Part shown: in pieces, positions 1-8,419 of the stretch
Layout: every line of letters starts with the position of its first letter
How positions within the stretch are numbered: position 1 is the first letter of the stretch
From: Myxococcales bacterium
Lineage (GTDB): Bacteria; Myxococcota_A; Polyangia; Polyangiales; Polyangiaceae
Assembly (NCBI GenBank): GCA_023248745.1
Contig: JAHFDZ010000008.1
Location: 1-45,114 of the forward strand
Reading direction: 5' to 3'
DNA length: 45,114 nucleotides
The notes under the pieces: generated by a model
What the model saw: only the letters and a program-made list of their open reading frames with translations
Told to the model about the DNA's origin: nothing
Database searches by the model: none
Position numbers and translations under genes: made by a program

Positions 1-41
1 TTGATCATAGCGTGCTCGAATTAATGCGGTACATCCGGGCC

Positions 42-479
42 ATGATCGATGTGGATCTCGTGCGATCGACGAGCCATGTGCCCGTGCGTGTTCGGTTTGC
101 CGAAACGGATGCGATGGGCGTGGTCCACCATGGAAGTTATCCCCTCTACCTCGAGCTTGCGCGCGTCGAATGGCTGAGGCGCAGGGGCGTGAGCTATCGC
201 GAATGGTCGGGCAGTGACCTTCACTTGCCGGTGGTTGAGCTCAACTTGCGTTACCGCTCGCCTTCGTTTTTTGATGATGAATTGCTTATCGCCGTTTCAA
301 TCGCCGAAGTGCGCACGGCTTCGCTCCGTTTCGAATACCAAGTGCTGCGAGACGCAACGGTCATCGCAGAGGCAAGCACGCTCCTTGCGTGCGTTTCTTC
401 GGATCGCAAATTGATGCGCCTATCGCCCGAAATACTTGGCGTCCTTGGTCGTGGTGAAGTGCCGACCAATCCGGCGTAG
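42..479 (+). CDS. YbgC/FadM-type acyl-CoA thioesterase (4HBT hotdog fold)
   Basis: Predicted to hydrolyse acyl-CoA thioesters in the cytoplasm. The protein has the 4HBT signature: RVRFAETDAMGVVHHGSYP near the N-terminus, with the catalytic-type Asp (ETDAMG), followed by a long helix (LELARVEWLRRRG). This matches the YbgC/FadM group, and about 145 residues is the usual length. The start is uncertain: ATG at 42 gives the normal family length, while ATG at 24 or GTG at 12 would add a short tail. No good Shine-Dalgarno site is visible for any of them. A lipoprotein gene follows after 13 bp, then two more genes overlapping by 4 bp each, so it probably heads a small operon unless that begins left of the window. 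The family is clear; the substrate is not. Confidence 0.85.
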   Translation: MIDVDLVRSTSHVPVRVRFAETDAMGVVHHGSYPLYLELARVEWLRRRGVSYREWSGSDLHLPVVELNLRYRSPSFFDDELLIAVSIAEVRTASLRFEYQVLRDATVIAEASTLLACVSSDRKLMRLSPEILGVLGRGEVPTNPA

Positions 480-492
480 ACTAGCGGTCCGC

Positions 493-864
493 ATGCAGAA
501 CCTTGTGCTTTTCGGGCTTCTTTCGGCGTCACTGCTCGCGTGCGACGCCGGATCGTCGCAGCTGCAGGGAGCGTGGACCGGAGAGCGAGCCGAGGGCATT
601 CGCGATGATCAGCAAGCCCAAGCAGCGGCATTTGTGAGCGGCCTGAAACTGGTGTTCGACCGCGACACGATTTCGGTCGTGCAGGACGGCAAAACGAGCG
701 TTGGGCGTTACAAATTATACCACGAAGATAAGAACACCGTCGTCATCTACAGCGGCGACGGTGAGGTCGAAACGCAAACGTTTACCTTCGTCGGGGGTGA
801 CAAGCGCGTGCGCTGGGTTCTGCCTGACGGACGGTCAATCATCTTGACTCGAGCGAGCAAGTGA
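493..864 (+). CDS. Small putative lipoprotein, unknown function
   Basis: Unrecognised protein of 123 residues. The ATG at 493 gives a hydrophobic signal peptide ending in LLAC, a lipobox with Cys at about residue 16. An upstream in-frame start at 436 would put a basic tail before the signal and is less likely. The mature part begins GAWTGERAEG and alternates polar and hydrophobic residues (KLVFDRDTISVV, VVIYSGDGEVETQTFTF), as expected of a small beta-barrel or lipocalin-like fold; that fold is inferred. The stop overlaps the next start in GTGA at 861-864, indicating translational coupling with the methyltransferase gene. No function can be given. Confidence 0.75.
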   Translation: MQNLVLFGLLSASLLACDAGSSQLQGAWTGERAEGIRDDQQAQAAAFVSGLKLVFDRDTISVVQDGKTSVGRYKLYHEDKNTVVIYSGDGEVETQTFTFVGGDKRVRWVLPDGRSIILTRASK

Positions 865-1691
865 AGCGCGATCGCGCCAGCCTCACTGCGCTCGCCGTTG
901 CTGCGGCGCGTGCGCTTTCTGGGGTCGATCCGTACGCGCACATGTTCTTGCCACAATGGCTCGCGGAGCGCGTCGACACCGCATCGTTCGCGAAACGAAA
1001 GCAGGCGATCGCTTGGTTGTCGTTCGGACTCGTTGCGCACATCAAGAGCCGCACGATTGCGATTGATGAAGCCCTCGCACAAGCCGTATCGCGGGGCGCA
1101 AACCAGGTGATCATATTGGGGGCGGGCCTCGACTCGCGCGCGTACCGCATGCACCAACTCGCATCTGCAACCGTCTATGAAGTTGACCATCCCGCAACGC
1201 AGGCCAAAAAGCTCGAGAGTCTGCACTTCATGAAGGCCGGTGCGCGCATGGTGCGCCATGTCGCGGTGGACTTCGAACGCGATTCGCTTACTGACGCGCT
1301 GGAGGCCGCAGGGCATCAACCCAATCAGCCAACGGTGTGGGTTTGGGAGGGCGTTACGATGTACCTCGCACCAGCCGCCGTACGAGCCACGCTCTCGGTG
1401 ATCGAGCAACGCAGCGCATCGTCAAGTCACTTGATCGTAACGTATATGACGCCGTCATTTTTGGGGATCCCACTCGTGGGACCTCTATTGGCGCGCACTT
1501 CGTTGGCAACTGTGGGCGAGCCGCTGCGCGCGAGCTACTCACCAAGCGACATGCGCACGTTGCTTGCGCGCCACAACTTTGACGTTGCGTGGGATGGGTT
1601 CCCGAGCGAGTGGCCGTCGGTGGAGCGCGCGGGTTTCCACTTTCCGTTCATCGAGGAACGAACCGTCGTGGCGGAGCGTGGCGATACGTGA
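861..1691 (+). CDS. SAM-dependent methyltransferase, LCMT/TIGR00027-like
   Basis: Class I methyltransferase of the leucine carboxyl methyltransferase-like family common in actinobacteria and myxobacteria. The SAM site is visible as VIILGAGLDSRAYR at about residues 89-102, followed by the acidic loop YEVDHPATQ and the family motif WEGVTMYL. The full length of 276 residues is normal for the group. The GTG start at 861 lies inside the preceding stop (GTGA), and its own stop overlaps the next gene's GTG at 1688-1691 in the same way, so three genes are translationally coupled. Family members are mostly uncharacterised O-methyltransferases, some in polyketide clusters. No biosynthetic cluster surrounds this one, so the substrate is unknown. 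Confidence 0.85.
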   Translation: MKRDRASLTALAVAAARALSGVDPYAHMFLPQWLAERVDTASFAKRKQAIAWLSFGLVAHIKSRTIAIDEALAQAVSRGANQVIILGAGLDSRAYRMHQLASATVYEVDHPATQAKKLESLHFMKAGARMVRHVAVDFERDSLTDALEAAGHQPNQPTVWVWEGVTMYLAPAAVRATLSVIEQRSASSSHLIVTYMTPSFLGIPLVGPLLARTSLATVGEPLRASYSPSDMRTLLARHNFDVAWDGFPSEWPSVERAGFHFPFIEERTVVAERGDT

Positions 1692-2515
1692 AAGCGCGAC
1701 ATGGCGGAGGCCTTGTGCTGCTCGTGGTCTTCGCGTGTGGCGGGCGCATCGCCGTCGAAGAAGGCCCTGCGCTCGCACCGATTCCGGAGGACCAATTCGT
1801 TCACGCATGGACGACCGCGCATTGCAACGCAATCGAACCTTGTTGCGTGCTCGCTGGCTACAAGCGTGCGAGCGCGACGTGCACCGAGGTTTGGAAAGCG
1901 AGCCTTGCGACCGAAATCAAAGCGGCGCGATCGGCAAACGCCGTTTACGACGGAGCAGCGGCAGCGGTGTGTGTGAACGCGCTTCAAGCCGTTGCGCGAA
2001 GTTGTCCCACCGGCAAGCAGTTCGCTTGGACCAAACTTGAGGCCTGCGATCGCGTCTATGCCCACGGCACGACGCCTGTGGGAGCGCATTGCGAGACGCG
2101 CTGGGAGTGCGCGCCGGGTGCGAACGAGCGTGCCAAGTGCGAGTCCAGTGTGACGCCGGATGGCCAGCAAATCAGCGCTTGCCTGAGCTTTCGATACGAA
2201 GAGGGCGGTCTTGGCGCGGCTTGCTCGTACGAGACGCCACCCCACGAAAGTCCGTATTGGCACTCGTGCCAACCGCGCCTCAATTGTGTTGCGAGCCGAT
2301 GTACTCCACTACCTGGACGAGGCGAGGCGTGCTCGAGCGTGATGGGCGACGACTGCGACATCGGCTCTGTTTGTCGAATCGACACCAGAACGTGCGGCGC
2401 ACCCATACCGGTCGGCGGAACGTGCATTTCGCTCTACGAGTGCGAGACCTACGAATGCCGAAACGGTCGGTGCGCACCGACGGCGCGGCTTTTCAACGAG
2501 AAGACGTGCGAGTAG
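1688..2515 (+). CDS. Cys-rich lipoprotein, myxobacterial type
   Basis: Secreted lipoprotein of about 275 residues. GTG at 1688 is chosen because it overlaps the previous stop and puts a short signal peptide right at the N-terminus: KARHGGGLVLLVVF then the lipobox cysteine in FACGG. The longer frame open from 1589 would bury the signal. The mature protein is very rich in cysteines, in a CxxxxxCxxG-like pattern towards the C-terminus (for example CDIGSVCRIDTRTCG and CETYECRNGRCAP). This resembles the EGF/dickkopf-like Cys-rich lipoproteins that myxobacteria carry in large numbers. Function is unknown; binding at the outer surface is a guess. It ends the coupled gene group, 48 bp before the convergent gpsA stop. 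Confidence 0.8.
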   Translation: MKARHGGGLVLLVVFACGGRIAVEEGPALAPIPEDQFVHAWTTAHCNAIEPCCVLAGYKRASATCTEVWKASLATEIKAARSANAVYDGAAAAVCVNALQAVARSCPTGKQFAWTKLEACDRVYAHGTTPVGAHCETRWECAPGANERAKCESSVTPDGQQISACLSFRYEEGGLGAACSYETPPHESPYWHSCQPRLNCVASRCTPLPGRGEACSSVMGDDCDIGSVCRIDTRTCGAPIPVGGTCISLYECETYECRNGRCAPTARLFNEKTCE

Positions 2516-2563
2516 GCGCGCTTATCTCGTTTTCTGATTTTCCGAAGACCTTCCTTGGCGCAC

Positions 2564-3553
2564 CTAAACCGTAAGGACAACCTTCTTGACCGTCTCGTCA
2601 ACCGGCTTATTCTCCCATACGATTTCGTAAAGCGCCTTGAGCAAAGGCAGGCGCTCCACGCCAAGCTCGCGCGTGTACTGCCAGGCGCTCTTGATCGCAG
2701 GATACCCTTCGGTCAGTTGACCAATCGCGGCGAGTTCTTCGGCGACAGCCTTTGCGGGCTTGCCGCGGCCGATGTGTTCACCGAACAACCGATTGCGGCC
2801 TGCGGCGGCGGTCACATGCAAGTCGCCAACGCCCGCACCACCGTAGGCCGTTTCGATGTGACCTCCCGCCGCAACGACCACGCGCGACATCTCGTCGATC
2901 GCTTGGGTGAACCACGCTGCGCGGGCGTTATGCGAATCGGCGCCGAGAAGTCCGTCCCAAATGCCGAGGCCGGTGGCGTACGCGTTTTTGAGCGCCGAGC
3001 ACACCTCCGCACCTGCGATGTCGGCGGTCGTCGAGATGTGAATGTGGGGAGCGGCCATCGCCTTCGCGCACACCGAGGCCGCTGCGCCCGCAAAGGTCAT
3101 CAGCGTGGGTACATTGCGAGCAATTTCGATCGCCTTTGCTGGACCCGAAGCGTGCACATAGTGAACGTGCCTTCCCGCGACCTCGGCGACCGTTTGATCG
3201 ACACGCGCCATCTTGCCTGAACGTGCCACGAGGAAACCCTTGGTTGGCGAGAGGACGGGCACATCAGGGACCAGCGAAGCCGCCTTGGTCCAAACGGGCA
3301 CGACACCATCGCTGCTCACTGCCGAAACCACAAGCTCGGCGCCAGCAAGCGCATCTGCAAGACGTGCGGCCCGATAGAACGACAGCTTTCCAAGCTTGAG
3401 CTTCAATCGAGGGTGCTCGTCGCCCCGCTCGCACGGCTCAAGCATGGGATCGTCGAGCCAAGTGCCCCACAGACGAACGTCGTGTCCACCATCAGCAAAG
3501 ACTTTCGCCATCGCTGAACCCATGTAACCTGCACCCAATACGGTGATGCGCAT
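2564..3553 (-). CDS. gpsA: NAD(P)-dependent glycerol-3-phosphate dehydrogenase
   Basis: Reduces dihydroxyacetone phosphate to sn-glycerol-3-phosphate for phospholipid synthesis in the cytoplasm. The Rossmann motif GAGYMGSAMA occupies residues 7-16. SPTKG (102-106) contains the lysine of the first conserved site. CSALKN (185-190) matches the catalytic-lysine region of the family. The length of 329 residues is normal. It runs opposite to the response-regulator gene. If that gene began at 3543 the two coding regions would overlap by 11 bp at their 5' ends, but the better start at 3597 leaves 43 bp between them for promoters. No partner from the phospholipid pathway lies beside it. Confidence 0.93.
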   Translation of the reverse strand: MRITVLGAGYMGSAMAKVFADGGHDVRLWGTWLDDPMLEPCERGDEHPRLKLKLGKLSFYRAARLADALAGAELVVSAVSSDGVVPVWTKAASLVPDVPVLSPTKGFLVARSGKMARVDQTVAEVAGRHVHYVHASGPAKAIEIARNVPTLMTFAGAAASVCAKAMAAPHIHISTTADIAGAEVCSALKNAYATGLGIWDGLLGADSHNARAAWFTQAIDEMSRVVVAAGGHIETAYGGAGVGDLHVTAAAGRNRLFGEHIGRGKPAKAVAEELAAIGQLTEGYPAIKSAWQYTRELGVERLPLLKALYEIVWENKPVDETVKKVVLTV

Positions 3554-3587
3554 CCTTGGCCATCTAGTCTCAGCTGCGGCGGACGAT

Positions 3588-3592
3588 AAGGA
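3588..3592 (+). promoter_or_regulatory. Ribosome binding site deciding the response-regulator start
   Basis: AAGGA lies four bases before GTG at 3597. The alternative GTG/ATG starts at 3543 and 3546 have no comparable site and would place the 5' end inside the divergent gpsA gene. The spacing is on the short side. Confidence 0.45.
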
Positions 3593-3596
3593 CCAA

Positions 3597-4475
3597 GTGC
3601 ACTTTGCGCGAAGGACAGATGCGTCCTATGTTCCGGCGGCCTTGCGTAACGTTATCTATCGCTATCCCGATTTGGCGAGCTTCCGGGCGGTTCTGCTCGC
3701 TGCGGATCAAGAGCTCGGCTTGCCCGAAAATGAGCGTGTCCGCGATGGCGAGTGGGTACTGGCTATCTTCGAAATCGGTGAGTCCAAGGGACGGGCAACC
3801 GCCGCGGCCGCGCGTGGCTTCGACCGCGGCGAAGAAGGCCTTGCCCTCGCGTTCGAACGTCGCGATTGGGAGCGCCTGACCGACTTCGGCGAGTCAACGA
3901 GCTGGAGCGCTTTTCCAGCAGCCCGCGTGTCAGTGCCGCCACCACCCGACAACCAAGATGACACCACGCGCTTTCGGAAGGCATCGATGCCGCCGCCGCC
4001 GCTTCTCCCGAGCGAGCCGCCACCTCCGCCATCCGACATGCTCACGCCAAGCGTTCGTACGCTCAAGACCGCCGCAGCCGCTCACCGTGGTGCGCGCTTG
4101 TTGCTTGTAGATGACGATCATGACGTGCGCGAACTGGTCGGCACGCTGCTCAAAACGCTTGGCCTCGAGGTCGACGAAGTCGAGAGCGCCGAGGATGCGA
4201 TCTCGGCGCTCCAACGCGAAATGTACGATCTTTTGTTGCTCGATTGGTCGCTGCCTGGAATGCACGGGCTCGATCTTTGCAAGAAACTACGAACGGCCGA
4301 TTCGTTCACCTACTTGCCTATCGTTTTTTTGACGAGCCACTCCTCGTCAAAGGACATCGTCGAGGCGTTCGCGGCCGGCGCCGACGACTACGTCGTGAAG
4401 CCATTTCGTGCTCCTGAGCTGGGCGCGCGAATTTTTGGGCTTCTACGGCGCGCGCGCATGGCCGAAGCAACATGA
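3597..4475 (+). CDS. Response regulator with N-terminal domain of unknown type
   Basis: Two-part protein of about 292 residues from GTG 3597. The first 105 or so residues form a globular domain (DGEWVLAIFEIGE, ARGFDRGEEGLALAFERRDWERL) that could be PilZ-like; I cannot confirm that. A Pro-rich linker (MPPPPLLPSEPPPPP) follows. The C-terminal REC domain has the acidic pair in LLLVDDDHDV, the phospho-acceptor Asp in LLLLDWSLPGMHG, the conserved Thr/Ser at FLTSHS and the Lys in DDYVVKPF. There is no DNA-binding output domain, so signalling is probably through protein contacts. The stop overlaps the start of the ATPase-J-HTH gene in ATGA at 4472-4475, so the ATPase is the obvious candidate partner. 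Confidence 0.8.
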   Translation: MHFARRTDASYVPAALRNVIYRYPDLASFRAVLLAADQELGLPENERVRDGEWVLAIFEIGESKGRATAAAARGFDRGEEGLALAFERRDWERLTDFGESTSWSAFPAARVSVPPPPDNQDDTTRFRKASMPPPPLLPSEPPPPPSDMLTPSVRTLKTAAAAHRGARLLLVDDDHDVRELVGTLLKTLGLEVDEVESAEDAISALQREMYDLLLLDWSLPGMHGLDLCKKLRTADSFTYLPIVFLTSHSSSKDIVEAFAAGADDYVVKPFRAPELGARIFGLLRRARMAEAT

Positions 4476-6049
4476 GCGAGCGCGACAGCCCCGACCCCGA
4501 CGATATCGTGAGCGATTCGGCCTACACGGCCAGCCGTTTGATCGTGATCGGTGGCGGCCGCGCTGGCGTGGGCAAGAGCGTCATTGCGGTCAACTTGGCG
4601 ACCTACCTCGCGCAGCTCGGCAAGGCGGTGATTCTCGTCGACGCCGATCCGACCGGCGCCAATCTTCACGCGCACTTCGGTCTGAATGCAGCGTCGCGCG
4701 ACGTTCTGTTCGAGGGTGGAATCGAAACGCTTCAGAAGCAACTCGTCCCCACGAACGTTCCCGGCCTCTTGATGCTGCCCGCCGCGCACGATGCCACGAC
4801 GCCACCCCTCTCACTTCGCGCAGGTCGGCGCGGCACTTGGCTATCGCGGCTCCGATCGCTTTCGGCCGAGTACTTGGTCATCGACGTGGGGCCCGGGTAC
4901 ACGCACTACTCGCTCGACGTCCTGCTCGCAGCCGACATCGCAATCACCGCGATCGTTCCGGAGCCCGCCGCGATTGATGCACTCTACCGCTTACTGCGCG
5001 CAAGCTACAGGCGCCGCATGCGGCAATCGCTGCTTCGCGATCGACTTCGGTTGTCATTGTTTGATCGCACACTTCGCGAGCTCGGACACTTGCCATCGCC
5101 GCTAGAGCTCGTGCGCGCCACAAGCAAAGTGGACACGCAGCTTTCCGAACTTGCGTTCGCCGAAGCGCAGCGCATTCGCTTTCAGCTCGTCGTCAACCAA
5201 ACGCGCACACGCACCGATCTCGAACTGGGCGCGTGGATTTGTGACTTGGTCGAACGCCACTACGGCATGCCGCTCTTCGAGCTTGGGCATATCGAAAACG
5301 ATGATGCCATCTGGATGACGGCGCGCCGGTTTCGCCCACTGCTCATTGACAGCCCAACGGCCAAGAGCGCGCGCAACATCGAGCGCATCGCGCGACGAAT
5401 TTTAGCGCTCGGAGCTTCACGCCACCAATCGATCAAATCGCGATCTATTTCAGATGCGCTTACAGAACCTTCGCTCTATTTCTCTCTTGGAACAACGCGC
5501 ACCGCCAGCGACGAGGAGATTCGGCGGGCGTACAAGAGGCAGCGTGAGATCTACGCAACGGGCGGTCTGGCGACGACCGCACTTTTGTCACACGATGAGA
5601 TACAATTAATGCTGAGGCGCCTCGACGAGGCGTACGACACGCTGCTCGATCCCGTGAGGCGACGCGCTTACGATCTGTCGAATTTTCCAGACATACCCAC
5701 CGCAATCCCTGACTTGCCGCGCGAGCCGCTCACGCTCGCCACCGAGCAATTGATGCTTCAAGCGCAACTGAAGCGAGAGATCGGACCCGAAACCGAGTTC
5801 ACCGGCTCGCTACTCGGACGCGTGCGCGACTCGCAAGGGATCGAACTTGCCGACATTAGCGCGCGGACAAAAATTGCGCGCTCGCACCTGCAGGCCATTG
5901 AAGAAGAGGCTTACGAGAAGCTTCCGGCCGCGGTCTACGTTCGTGGCTTTTTGATCGAGATCGCGAAATGTCTTGGCCTCGATTCGCATCGCGTACAAAC
6001 GACGTATTTGCGTCGCATGCGCGAAATCGGTCGGCCAATTGATCAGTAA
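4472..6049 (+). CDS. MinD/FlhG-like ATPase fused to degenerate J domain and RodZ-like HTH
   Basis: Cytoplasmic protein of 525 residues with three domains. (1) A ParA/MinD/FlhG-like ATPase: P-loop GRAGVGKS at residues 29-36, Walker A' VILVDADPTGANL at 53-65, Walker B LVIDVGPG at 135-142, then AADIAITAIVPEP, which is close to FlhG/YlxH. The signature lysine of the deviant P-loop (KGG in MinD) appears as Arg in GGRAG. (2) At about 333-403, a J-like domain (SLYFSLGTTRTASDEEIRRAYKR, ending DPVRRRAYD) lacking the HPD tripeptide, so it probably does not stimulate DnaK. (3) At about 445-515, an HTH_25/RodZ-like domain (GIELADISARTKIARSHLQ, LPAAVYVRGFL). It is translationally coupled to the response regulator upstream. 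A role in positioning envelope or motility machinery is inference. Confidence 0.85.
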   Translation: MSERDSPDPDDIVSDSAYTASRLIVIGGGRAGVGKSVIAVNLATYLAQLGKAVILVDADPTGANLHAHFGLNAASRDVLFEGGIETLQKQLVPTNVPGLLMLPAAHDATTPPLSLRAGRRGTWLSRLRSLSAEYLVIDVGPGYTHYSLDVLLAADIAITAIVPEPAAIDALYRLLRASYRRRMRQSLLRDRLRLSLFDRTLRELGHLPSPLELVRATSKVDTQLSELAFAEAQRIRFQLVVNQTRTRTDLELGAWICDLVERHYGMPLFELGHIENDDAIWMTARRFRPLLIDSPTAKSARNIERIARRILALGASRHQSIKSRSISDALTEPSLYFSLGTTRTASDEEIRRAYKRQREIYATGGLATTALLSHDEIQLMLRRLDEAYDTLLDPVRRRAYDLSNFPDIPTAIPDLPREPLTLATEQLMLQAQLKREIGPETEFTGSLLGRVRDSQGIELADISARTKIARSHLQAIEEEAYEKLPAAVYVRGFLIEIAKCLGLDSHRVQTTYLRRMREIGRPIDQ

Positions 6050-6055
6050 TTGTCG

Positions 6056-7507
6056 ATGATCGCTTTCCCGGAACTGAAGAAGGGGTTTTCTCGCGACACG
6101 CGGTTTGCGGTCGGGCTCTTTGCCGTAGTGCTCTTTGCCGTAGCGCTCGCACCGCGCTTGTTTGTCGCGCTCTTTTGGGCGCAAGAACCCGTGTGGGACG
6201 GCCACTATTACGACTTTGGCGCGCGCCGCATCGCCGAGGGCTTTGGCTACTCCGACGACATCTTCGTGGGCGGCGTGAAGGTGTGGCATCCGTGGTGCCA
6301 CTACCCGGTAGGCTATAGCGCCTTTCTCGGTTTCTTCTACCGGATCTTCGGCGCCAATGCCGTCGTTGCAGCGTTCGTCAACGCGGTTGTCAGTTCGTAC
6401 GTGGCGGTGATGACCTACGCGCTCGCGCGGACCGGATTGTCGGAATCGCGTGCACGCGTTGCAGGAACATTGGTCGCGCTGCACCCAGGACTCATTTTGT
6501 ACTCGGCGCTCGTGATGACCGAGCCCCTTGCGACACTCGCAACGTTGACCGCCTTTTGGCTTGCAGCGCGAAAGCCGGGAAACATGAAGTGGCTGGCGGC
6601 TTCGGCGCTGGTGCTTGGGCTCGCCGCGCTTGTGCGACCCCAGGCGCTCTTGTGTTTGCCTTTTCTTGCGCTCGTCGAAGAGCGCCATTTGTTTTCGGGC
6701 AAGTTTCAACTCTCGTGGGGATGGGCGAGGCAGCTTGGGCTGCGTCTTTCGATACTTGCAATCTGCACATTACTTCCCATCGCCCCGTGGACGGCGCGCA
6801 ATTGCAAGGTCATGGACTCGTGCGCGCTAGTCAGCACCAACGGAGGATGGAATCTCGCCATCGGATCATTTCCGCGTGCGACTGGACGATTCGAAACGTT
6901 GCGTTCGTCAGATGGCTGCAGCGACGTCACGGGCCAAGTGCAGCAAGATCGATGTTGGCTGGCATACGGCGTGGATCACGTCAAACGCGACCCGTGGCGA
7001 TGGATCAAACTGATGCCTACGAAGCTGCGACACACCTTCGATCACGAATCGTTCGCGGTCGGCTACCTGAAAGAAGCACGTCCTTCGGCGTGGCCAGAGT
7101 GGAAGGCGACGCGCGTGCGTGAGGTGCTCACGGTGGGTCACGTCCTGCTGCTGGTGCTCGCATGCTTTGCATCGGTCACGCGCGCGAGCGGCCGGGCGCG
7201 TTGGGTGCATATTGCGCTCTTTGGCGCAATTGTGCTCTTTGCCGGTTACGTATTCATGACCCCTGTGCCTTCGTTCTGGCCGTTCTCGGTGGTTGCAGCG
7301 CTGTTGCCTTTCTTGCCGCTGCCCGCGAGCTCTGAGCGACCGCCCGCCGTCATCTTGAGTGCCGCATTCCTGCTCACCACGTGCATGACGCATGCAATCT
7401 TCTTTGGCGAGGACCGCTACCACATGGTCGTAACGCCGGTATTCGCGCTGCTTGCCGCAGCAAGTCTGAGACCCCCGAAAGGTGCCCAGCCCAAGGAGGT
7501 CGTGTAG
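6056..7507 (+). CDS. Polytopic glycosyltransferase, ArnT/PMT (GT39/GT83-like)
   Basis: Integral membrane protein of about 483 residues with many hydrophobic helices. The loop after the first helix reads QEPVWDGHYYDFGARRIAEG, the acidic Asp-containing loop expected of GT-C fold enzymes that use polyprenyl-phosphate sugars. Further helices lie around TYALARTGL, LATLTAFWLAA, LLCLPFLALVEE and the C-terminal third. The predicted role is sugar transfer on the periplasmic face; donor and acceptor are unknown. TTG at 6050 directly follows the previous stop, and ATG at 6056 is an equally likely start. It sits six bases behind the ATPase-J-HTH gene and 17 bases before the next gene, in the same operon. 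Confidence 0.8.
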   Translation: MIAFPELKKGFSRDTRFAVGLFAVVLFAVALAPRLFVALFWAQEPVWDGHYYDFGARRIAEGFGYSDDIFVGGVKVWHPWCHYPVGYSAFLGFFYRIFGANAVVAAFVNAVVSSYVAVMTYALARTGLSESRARVAGTLVALHPGLILYSALVMTEPLATLATLTAFWLAARKPGNMKWLAASALVLGLAALVRPQALLCLPFLALVEERHLFSGKFQLSWGWARQLGLRLSILAICTLLPIAPWTARNCKVMDSCALVSTNGGWNLAIGSFPRATGRFETLRSSDGCSDVTGQVQQDRCWLAYGVDHVKRDPWRWIKLMPTKLRHTFDHESFAVGYLKEARPSAWPEWKATRVREVLTVGHVLLLVLACFASVTRASGRARWVHIALFGAIVLFAGYVFMTPVPSFWPFSVVAALLPFLPLPASSERPPAVILSAAFLLTTCMTHAIFFGEDRYHMVVTPVFALLAAASLRPPKGAQPKEVV

Positions 7508-7524
7508 GCTTCCAGCCCACCGCG

Positions 7525-8418
7525 ATGGGTCAAGGTCCACAGTCTTCACGCATTATTGTGCTCGGTGAGCCGGCTACCGAGGGCGCCTCGCACGCCCCAA
7601 GCGACTCGGTGGTACGCACCACCGATCCCGGCCCCATGGCACCCAGCTCTCCACACGCCGGAGATACCGACCCTGGCCTCCAGGCGACGACGACGGTGCC
7701 CATGTTTTTGGGGGTTCCCTCGCCTGCAGGCGAGCCCGAAGTCGAGGCGGACGCGCTGCTCGACGCACTTGCGCCGCGCAATCTTCCCGAGGTTACGGCG
7801 ACCTCGGGTGAGGTGGCGGCTGTCTATGCAACGGACGATGCAGCGCCAGCCCCGCGGCATCAGACACCGGTGCCCGAGCCCGCGGTGATTGTGCCGGATC
7901 CACGGCGAGAGCCAACGCATCGTATTCCGCGCGAGTGGGTTGAGCCGCTCAATGCGATCGCGAAGCAAGCGATGGCAGCGCGCGACGGAGAAGAAGAGGT
8001 GCCACCGCCGCCGATGTCGAGTGGGCGCTGGGCGGTTGTCGGGTTGATGGGTGGGGTGATTGCGGTTGTGGCGGTTGGCGTCGGGTTGAGGGGATCGGGG
8101 GTGTCAGCGCAAGCGTCGGCGCAAGCGTCAGCGTCCGCGCAAACGTCGGCACAAGCGTCAGCGTCCGCGCAAACGTCGGCACAAGCGTCAGCGTCCGCGC
8201 AAACGTCGGCGCAAGCGTCAGCGTCAGCGTCCGCGCAAACGTCGGCGCCGGAGGCTTCGGCGCGGGCGGCTCGGGTGTCGGACGTGGCGGTAGGGGGGAA
8301 GCCGAGAACGACGGCGGCTGAGGATCCTCGACCTGCGGTGGCGACTTCAGCAAAGGCGCACACCAAACCGGTGGCCAGCGCGGTGGCCGAAGATCTCGAT
8401 TACAAGCTTCTCAAGTAA
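7525..8418 (+). CDS. Single-pass membrane protein with Ala/Ser/Gln repeat tail
   Basis: Unrecognised protein of 297 residues. ATG at 7525 is preferred because the frame upstream runs inside the previous gene. The N-terminal 180 or so residues are Pro/Ala/acidic and probably disordered. One transmembrane helix follows (WAVVGLMGGVIAVVAVGVGL). The C-terminal part is built from a 10-residue repeat of Ala, Ser, Gln and Thr encoded by a 30-bp tandem repeat (8101-8246), ending in a basic stretch and YKLLK. By the positive-inside rule the N-terminus is likely cytoplasmic and the repeat tail periplasmic, perhaps spanning cell wall. It stops one base before the next start at 8420. Confidence 0.7.
   Translation: MGQGPQSSRIIVLGEPATEGASHAPSDSVVRTTDPGPMAPSSPHAGDTDPGLQATTTVPMFLGVPSPAGEPEVEADALLDALAPRNLPEVTATSGEVAAVYATDDAAPAPRHQTPVPEPAVIVPDPRREPTHRIPREWVEPLNAIAKQAMAARDGEEEVPPPPMSSGRWAVVGLMGGVIAVVAVGVGLRGSGVSAQASAQASASAQTSAQASASAQTSAQASASAQTSAQASASASAQTSAPEASARAARVSDVAVGGKPRTTAAEDPRPAVATSAKAHTKPVASAVAEDLDYKLLK
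8101..8246 (+). repeat. In-frame 30-bp tandem repeat (VNTR)
   Basis: Three near-identical 30-bp units begin at 8131, 8161 and 8191 (gcgtccgcgcaaacgtcggc then ACAAGCGTCA or GCAAGCGTCA). A degenerate unit precedes them at 8101-8130 and a partial unit follows at 8227-8246 after a 6-bp insertion. The period is a multiple of three, so copy-number change lengthens or shortens the tail without a frameshift. Confidence 0.9.
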
Positions 8419-8419
8419 G

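Noticed and set aside
747-1409. 220-codon minus-strand ORF
   Set aside because: Antisense shadow of the methyltransferase gene, with Arg/His/Cys-rich composition typical of a wrong frame.
2555-3220. 221-codon plus-strand ORF
   Set aside because: Shadow of gpsA, whose motifs are unambiguous on the other strand.
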